From a virus, in the IMG/VR virus record IMGVR_UViG_3300020411_000719, positions 1 through 57,204 of that record: a stretch of DNA of 57,204 nt. One strand, given 5' to 3'. Shown piece after piece: positions 26,201-35,200 of this stretch. Position numbers and translations under genes: made by a program. Each line of letters opens with the position of its first letter. Within the stretch, counting starts at the first letter, position 1. The notes beneath the pieces are model-generated. The model was not told the DNA's origin. It did no database searches and worked only from the letters and a program-made list of their open reading frames with translations.

Positions 26201-29200
26201 AGGTTTTGTAAGAAAACTAACCTTTACTGATAAGCAAGGTGCTGGATTCTTTAACCAAGGTAATGTAATTAGGTCTAGGAATTCTAAGGCAGAAGTTATT
26301 GGTTATAACCAAGCAAGAAGCACTGTTTACCTAGGTAAGATGGGTAGGTCAACTGCTTCTGGTTCTGACTTCCATACTGTTACATTCAATGGTGGAGCAC
26401 AATTAGACACTGCTCAGAAGAAGTGGGGCACTGCATCTCTATTACTTGATGGTACTGGTGACTACTTACTTGTTGCTGCAAACCAAGAATTTGGATTCGG
26501 CACTGGTGCTCTTACTCTTGAAGCATGGATTCGTCCTGCTAATGTAACTGGAGAGCATACAATTATTGATACTAGAAGTGCATCTGCTACAGATACTGCT
26601 CTTAGACTTTATACTGATGGCACTGCACTTAAAGTTGCTGTAGGAAATACAGCTGCTGCTAATGGTGGCACTCTTGCAATAAACACATGGTATCATGTTG
26701 CTGTTACTAAGACTGGCACTTCAACTAAGATATTTGTAAATGGAGCACAGGTTGGTAGTACCTATACTGATAATAACAACTACGGTGCTTCTAAACCAGT
26801 TTATATCGGTGCTGACTATGCAGGTGCTACAGGATTTAATGGTCATATTGATGAAGTAAGAGTTTCAACAACTGCAAGATATACAGGTGCTTATACTCTT
26901 CCAACTGGTATTTTCCAAGGAGATAGTAATACAAAATTACTATATCACTTTGATGGTCCTGACGCAGCAACTTATGTTGATGATTGGTCTGGTACTGGAA
27001 CTTGGGTAGATGGAGATTACTTTAATAATGATGCTATTCTTGCTACTAAGAGAAAGACAGGTGGTAACCTATCTGCTCATAGTCTGAATACTCACAGATA
27101 TCTTAATGCTGCTGATTTACTTAATAGTAATAAGGAATTCCTTGCTAAGGAAGTTGTATGGAGATTGGAGCATCAGTCACCTTATTCACCATTCAATGTC
27201 CTTACTGGCACTGTAAATTGCACTGATGACGTACAAGATATCATCGATGCTCTAATAAAAGATGTAAGAAACGGTGGTAACAGTTATCTTTGGGATGCTG
27301 CTGCACTTTATGTTAATAGAAATGTATCTCCTATCACTGTTAACCACATTGAAACTGAAGTAGAAGAGACAATCTGGGTACATGAAGAGTTATCTAGGTT
27401 AGCACAGCAAATTATTACTAACCAACATATTCAAATATTAGGTGATCATGGATTAACTCAGGTCACTGATACAACTATTACTGATTCTACTAACGCTTCT
27501 CCATCAACAATTACTCCTACCACAGGATCTTATGATACCTCAACTGGAGAATTGACTCTAACCAAGGCAGCTCATGGTTTGACTGCTGGTGCTGCTATCA
27601 CAGCAACAGGTGCAACTTATGATGCCAACACAGGTATTATGGTCGTTACTTCTAACGGTCATGGTTTAAATCCTGGCGATAAGGTCAAGATGGAAGATGG
27701 TGCAGTCACAATGACTTGTGATATGGACGGTAATAAGTCCGAGCACGCATATCCTAGACCAGAGGATCCTGCATCAGAGAAATGGATTGAAGTTGGTGTA
27801 GTATCAACAAATACTTTTGAAATATTCGTTGGTAAGAAACCTTTAGTTGCTTACAAACCAACTGCTTCTACTTACGATGCTGCAACTGGTTTGATGTCAT
27901 TAACCATTGGTGATCATAACTTCGCTGCTGGTCAAACAATTAAGTTGGCAAATAATTCGCTCAACTTTACTTGTGCGATGGATGACAATAATGCAATTAA
28001 GTCTTATCCAAGGTCAACTGACCCAGTATATGAAGAAGCAATTCCTATCAAGTATGAAGGTACTCCATATACTCCTACTAATGCAGTTTATACACCTACA
28101 ACAGGTGAAATGATTGTTACCTTAATAGGACATGGATTTGCAGTTAATGACCAAGTTAAACTTTCTGATGGTGCTGTAACTTTCAGTTGTGCTAAGGATA
28201 ATAACCAGTCTGATCATTCATATCCTAGAGCAACAGACCCAGTTGCTAATAGTTGGATAACAATTTCTGCTGTAACTACTAATACATTTACAATTAACGT
28301 TGGTAAGTCTCCTGATATTTCTGCACATACTTATCTAAGATGGGATCATAACAGCGTAGTTAAGAAAGATAATACTATACAATTAGATGTTGGTAAGTCT
28401 CCAATAATTCAGCATGACGTTTCTGCTGCTTCATTTACACCTGCTTCAGGTGCTTTGGACATCACTATTGGATCTCATAACCTATTAGTTGGTGATAGCA
28501 TCAAGTTTGCAGATAACTCTCTAACATTTACTTGTGCACAGGATAGTAATGCTACAAACCATACCTATCCAAGAACAGATATTTTAAATCATACACCAAC
28601 CAATGCTACATATAACCCTACAACAGGTATTTTAAGTCTTACTGTTGGTGGTCATGGCATGTTGGATGGTGATTGGGTTAAGTTAGATGCTAATTGCTTA
28701 ACATTCACTTGTGCTGCTGACTCTAACCAAACTAACCACACATATCCAAGGTCAACTGACCCAATTGCTAATAAGTGGATTCAAGTTTCTAACGTATCTA
28801 CAAATGGCTTTGATATTCAGGTATTAGATTCTGCACCTTCTACTAACACTTCTGCTCATACATTTGTATCTGCTGTTTCTAATGGAGTTAAGCAGAAGAA
28901 AGATAGAGCATATGATACTGCAATAGAGGTTACTGGAGTTGGTACTACAAACCTAACTGCATCTACTGCTGCATATACACCTACTACTGGTAAGTTAACA
29001 ATTACCAGCAACAGTCATGGATTGACTGGAGCTACACAACATACTCCAACTGCTGCATCTTATGCTCCTGCTACTGGTATATTAACCATTACTTTATCAA
29101 GTCATGGATTCTCTAACGGTGACAGAATACAAATCGTAGACAATTCATTGACTATGACTTGTGCTAAGGATAGTGATGCTACATTCCATACATATCCTCG

Positions 29201-32200
29201 CTCATCTGATCCTGTATCTGGTAAGTGGTTACCAATTACTAAGATTGATACTAATTCATTTACAGTTGACGTTCATAAGTCACAAGACCTTTCTGCACAT
29301 ACCTTCATCTCTTGGGCATCTAATGGATTGCTCAGAGCAAGAGATATGGTTAAGTTTGATGCAGATTCATTAACATTTACATGTGCTAAGGATAGTAATG
29401 CTACTAACCACACATATCCTCGTGTAACTGATCCTCTTGCATCACAATGGGTGCCTGTTACTGGAGTAACAACTAACACATTTGATGTTAACACAGGACC
29501 ATCTACTAACACTTCTGCTCACACATTCGTTTCTGCAACTTCTAACGGAATTAAGAAGCAAACTGGTGTTATCTCAGTTAACGTTGGTATTTCTTCTAAT
29601 ACTACAACTCACGCATTCGTATCTGCTACTGCTGGTGCAGTTAAGGCAGGTGGAGTTTATGCTCATACATTCAAGAATGCAAATAACACATATACACCAT
29701 CTACAGCGTCTTACACCCCTGCAACAGGTGTTTTAACACTAACCATTAATGGTCATGGATTCCAGAATGGTGAGTGGGTTAAGATTGCTGATAATGGATT
29801 AACCTTTACCTGTGCTCAGGATAGCAACGCAACAAACCATACCTATCCTCGTGCTGCTGGTGCTCAATTTACAGCAACAACTGGTACTGCTTATAACCCA
29901 ACAACAGGTATCTTAAGCATTACTACAACTGCTGCTCATAACCTAGCAAATGGTGATGAGATTAAGATTGCTAATGATTCATTGACATTTACATGTGCAA
30001 TGGATGGCAATACAGTTAATAAAACCTATCCTCGTGCTTCTGACCCTGTAAGTGCTAGGTGGTTAAAAGTTTCTAACGTAGCATCTACATCATTCGATGT
30101 CCAAGTATTAGACATCACTCCATCTTCTAATACCTCAACTCATACATTTGTTTCTGCTAGTGCAAATGGTATTCAAACTAGAGACCCTGCTTCTGGTAAG
30201 TGGTTGAAGATTTCTGGTGTAACTACAAATACATTTAATGTAAATGTGAGTGCTTCTTCTAATACTTCAACTCATACATTCGTTTCTGCAATTTCTGGAT
30301 GTGTTAGCAGAGCAGTCATAATGTCTGGTGGAGACCATGCTCATACATTTGTATCTGGTAAGACTAATGCATTCCATAAGGAAGGTTCTTCTATCACTAT
30401 CGATAAAGAATCACTTACATTTGAATGTGCTTTAGATGAGTTTGGTTCAGAGCACACATATCCAAGGACATCTGATCCTTTCTACAATAAGGTATTACCA
30501 ATTGTTAAAGCAACTACCAACACATTTACAGTTAATGTAGGTAAGTCAACTCAACCTGATGATTATATTCCATATACTCCATCTGCTGCAACTTATGATC
30601 CTGCAACTGGTGATATGGTATTAACCATTGGTACACATGATATTACTACAGATGACTTCGTTGAGATTGATGATAATTCATTGACATTCACTTGTGCAAT
30701 GGACAATAACCAGTCTCAGAAGACATATCCTCGTCCTGGACATGATACTAGGACTTCAGGTAAGTTGAAGGCTGTAACTGCTATTGGTTCAACAAGTCAT
30801 ACTCCAAGTTTTGCAGCATATAATCCAACTACAGGTGTAATGACAATTACCCTAGATGCTCATGGATTCTCTGCTGGTGATAGAGTTAAGTTTGATGCTG
30901 GTGCTGTAACCTTTACTTGTGCACAAGACAGTAATGCTACTAACCATGCATATCCAAGGACTACTGACCCAACATTCGGTAAGTGGTTAAAGATTACTAA
31001 TGTAACTACAACTCAATTTGATATTCAAGTTGGTACTTCAACTAATACTACTGCTCATAACTTTGCTTCTGCTTTAAATAACGGAATGAAGAGGCAGAAT
31101 GGTCAGATTACAGTTAATGTTGGTGCTGCTGGTACAAACGCACAGTTTACTCCATCTGCTGCTACTTACAATGCTGTAACTGGTGACATGACACTGACTA
31201 TTGGTCAGCATGGCATTCAGGTTGGATCTAACATTGTCCTTGCTAATGATTCATTAACATTCAACTGCACAATGGACGGAGGGTCTTCTAATAAGACTTA
31301 TCCTCGTGCTACAGACCCATATGGTCAAAGCAAGTCTATTCGTGTTGATGAAGTAGGATATGTTTCTACTACTGCTACTAACGTTGCTTATACACCTTCT
31401 ACAGGTGTAATGGTAATTACAGTTCCTTCTCATGGATACTCCAATAACGATTACATTCAAATCGTTGAAGGGTCTCTAGTAATGAGATGTGCTCTTGATG
31501 GAAATCAGACAGACCATGCATATCCTAGAAAGACAGACCCATATTACGGTAAGTGGTTAAAGATTTCTAACGTTGCTACAGATACTTTCCAAGTTAATGT
31601 TGGTATATCATCTGATACTACAACTCATTCATTCGTCTCTGCTGCTACAAACGGTATTAGAAAGCAGTCAGGTGTAATTACAGTTAATGTTGGTAAGTCT
31701 CCTGCTATCGGTTACGATGTATCTGCTGCATCATTCGTACCTGCTACTGGACTTCTAACAGTAACAATCGGTGAGCATGACCTCACTACAAATCATAAGG
31801 TTAGAATTGCAAATAATTCTCTAACCTTTACATGTGCTCAAGATAGTCATGGATCCAACCACACTTATCCTCGTGCAAACGGTCAAGGTGGTGCATCTGC
31901 TGACGATCCAGCATACAACGATGCTGTAACAATTACTGCTGTAACAGCAACAACAATTACTCTAAACGTTGGAACTTCTTCTAACACAACTGCACATACA
32001 TTTGTAAGTGCAAATAGTAACTATACTGCAACTGGTGCAACTTATAGTCCAACTACAGGTCTATTGACATTGACTGTTAATGGTCATGGTTTCGTTAATG
32101 GAGAAAGAATTAAGATTGCAGATAACTCTTTAACTTTCAGTTGTGCTAAGGATAGTAATGCTACTAACCACACATATCCAAGACCAAGTGATCCTGTATC

Positions 32201-35200
32201 TGGTAAGTGGTTAACTATTTCTGGAGTTACTACAAACACATTCCAAGTACAAGTATTAGATTCTCTACCTTCCACAAACGTTTCTGCACATACATTCGTT
32301 TCTGCTACTGCAAATGGAATTAAGAGAGCAGTAATCCACGCAGGTGGTGACTATGCTCATACATTTGTAACTGCTGCTTCTAACGCTGTTTCTTACACTC
32401 CAAACTCTTCACACTTATTTGTAAGTGCTAAGGGTGGTGCTATTAAGAAATGGTTGCATACTCATAAGTGGGTTAAGGCAGTCGCTGATTGCGTTAAGGT
32501 CCTTGGATACAGTAACGGTGATTGCTCAGACGTACAATCTACTGTTGATAACCTATTATCAGTTGTTATTGATACATTGATTGAAGCAAATCAGGCAGTT
32601 GCTGTAGACCATCTAGCAACTATTACAAAACTAACTCCACAACATGAGTATGTTGGTGCAACTGCTGATGCATTCTTAGAAATACCATTTAACATCGATG
32701 ACGTTGCTACTGGTCTTGCTTATACACAAAGAGTTGACCTAGCAACTAGAGACAGATTCCGTGATGCTGCAAATCTAATCAGACTCAATCGTGGTCCTAT
32801 CGTAGATAAGACTGCTGCTGATATGATTGCTCGTTATCCTGAGTTGACTCTAGGAATGCCTAGAAATGCTGATGGTAGTGGTGCTGGTACTCTACGTTGT
32901 AAGACTGACTTAGGAATTATCTTAGATGCTATTGCAAATGACATCGAAGATGGTGGTAACTTCAATACTCTAATTGCAGTTAAGAATTACCTTGGAACTA
33001 ACGATGAGATTCAACACGTTAGACTCCAACTACTTCAATCTCTATATGCTCATAACAGACTTGGATTCTATGCCAAGCAATCAGTAACAGGTGATTTAAC
33101 TGACGCTAATACTGATTCTGTTATCATTGGTGATTGGGGTATTACCCAAGATACTGCTACTAACTTTAGTCCTACTGCTGCAACATACGATCCTGTAACT
33201 GGTGACATGGTATTAACCATTGGAACACACAGTTTGACAGTTGGTAGAAAGATTAACATTGCTGCTGGTGGATTGAAATTCACTTGTGCAATGGATGGTA
33301 ACAGTTCTGCTAAGGATTATCCAAGAGCATCTGACCCTTGGTATAACAAGAATATTTTAATTAAGGCAGTTACTGCAACAACTATTACAGTTAACATTGG
33401 TGCATCACCTACCAAATACTTTACTCCTACTGCTGCAACATACGATCCTACTACAGGTGTATTGGTATTAACAATCGGTGCTCATAACTTAGCAGTTGGC
33501 ACAGCAATTCAGATTGCACAACAATCATTAACATTCACTTGTGCTCAGGACAGTCATGGATCTAATCACCAATATCCTCGTGCTAATGGACAAGGTGGAG
33601 CATCCGCAGATGACCCTGCATACAACGATGCTGTAGCAATTACTGCTGTTGATGATAATACAATCACAGTTAACGTTGGTACATCTACTAACACAACTGC
33701 ACACCTATTTGTTTCTGCTTCTGCTAATGCTATAGTCACAGGTGGTAACTATGCTCATACATTTGTATCTGCTGTTGCTAACTCTGTAACTGCCCCTGGC
33801 GATTGCACAAACGTTAAGGATGCACTTGATACTTTAGTCCTATTGGCAAATGAGACTCTTGCTCCTAATGGTGACAGATATAGAGATGCAGGTGACCTTC
33901 TACACTTCAATAAGGATTACATTGCTGAAGAGGCAGTTGGTTTACTAGATGCTGAATTCTCATATACTCTAAACAACATCCTTTATCAATCCTTCCAGTA
34001 TCCAGGTGGTGCTACTGGTAGAGATACATGTAAGAAAGATATTAAACTATTGCTTGATAGTGTCATCAGTGACCTACAAACTGGTGGTAACAGTAATACT
34101 ATTAGAGCAATTGAAAATTATATTGCTACTTCTGGTGGTATCAAACAAGTTGAGGATCAATTACTCTCAACCATGTATGCCTTCCAGCAAGTTAAGAAAC
34201 TTGGTAAACTAGCAATAATCAATAACCTTTATAACCAAGGTATAACTGGATTAACTGGTGACCAGTATGCTGCTATGTGGACTACAGAAGTTGCATACCG
34301 TGATGCAACTATTACCGATAGTAAGGGTGATACTGCATACTTAAGTGATGATTGTATTGATGCAGTTAACGCATTTGAGAACTTGATGGATATCGCAATT
34401 GATACTCTATCTCCTTCAGATGATGCTGGTAGGTCTGCTGGTAGAATGATTCTTAATAACAAGAATTACTACGACCAAGAATTAGAAAATCTAGTTAACA
34501 GTCAGTGGGGTTCTGGTGCATGGTCAGCAGATATCAATACATTCCTAGAGACTACAGTTAATGATGTAATTCATGACTTAGCAATTACTGATACATCTAA
34601 GTTTGGTAATGCTAGAAACATCACTCTTACCAATGTAATTGGAGAATTCTCTGAGGGTGAAGTTGTAACTTCATCTGGTGGTGGTTATGCATCTGTTAAG
34701 GAATATATCACTGAGACTCAGATGTTGGTTATTGGTGATGTTACAGGTACAAATTGGGCATCTGTAGATGACTTAACTGGCACTAGCGGTGCAACTGCTG
34801 TAGTTAATGTTGTTGGTCCTACCTACGATTACTACACAACTGTTGCTAACGTCCAGTCACTTGCTTCTACAAGAATTATAACAACAGGTATTGCTGATCA
34901 AGTTGCAGGTATTAACCTCTTTACTAATCCTGAAGACTTTACTGCTAACTGGACTGCAAGCGGTTCTAGTATAGACGGTAATGTAACTGCTGACCCAGAC
35001 GATCAATTACTTGCTGAGAAGGTTGTAGTTGATAGTAGCACTGGTGAGCATACAATTTCAAGAAATTATAGTCTAACTGCTTACGATACATTTGATGATA
35101 CTTCTATCAAGTGGGATACTACAGGTCAGAAGTTTGACGAAGGTGCTATTACTACTGCTCAGACATTCACATTCTCTGCATTCATTAAGAAAGCAGAATT

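Noticed and set aside
27497-33790. CRISPR-like or satellite DNA repeat
   Set aside because: The periodicity is at protein level with variable unit length and synonymous divergence. There are no identical short DNA repeats with unique spacers.
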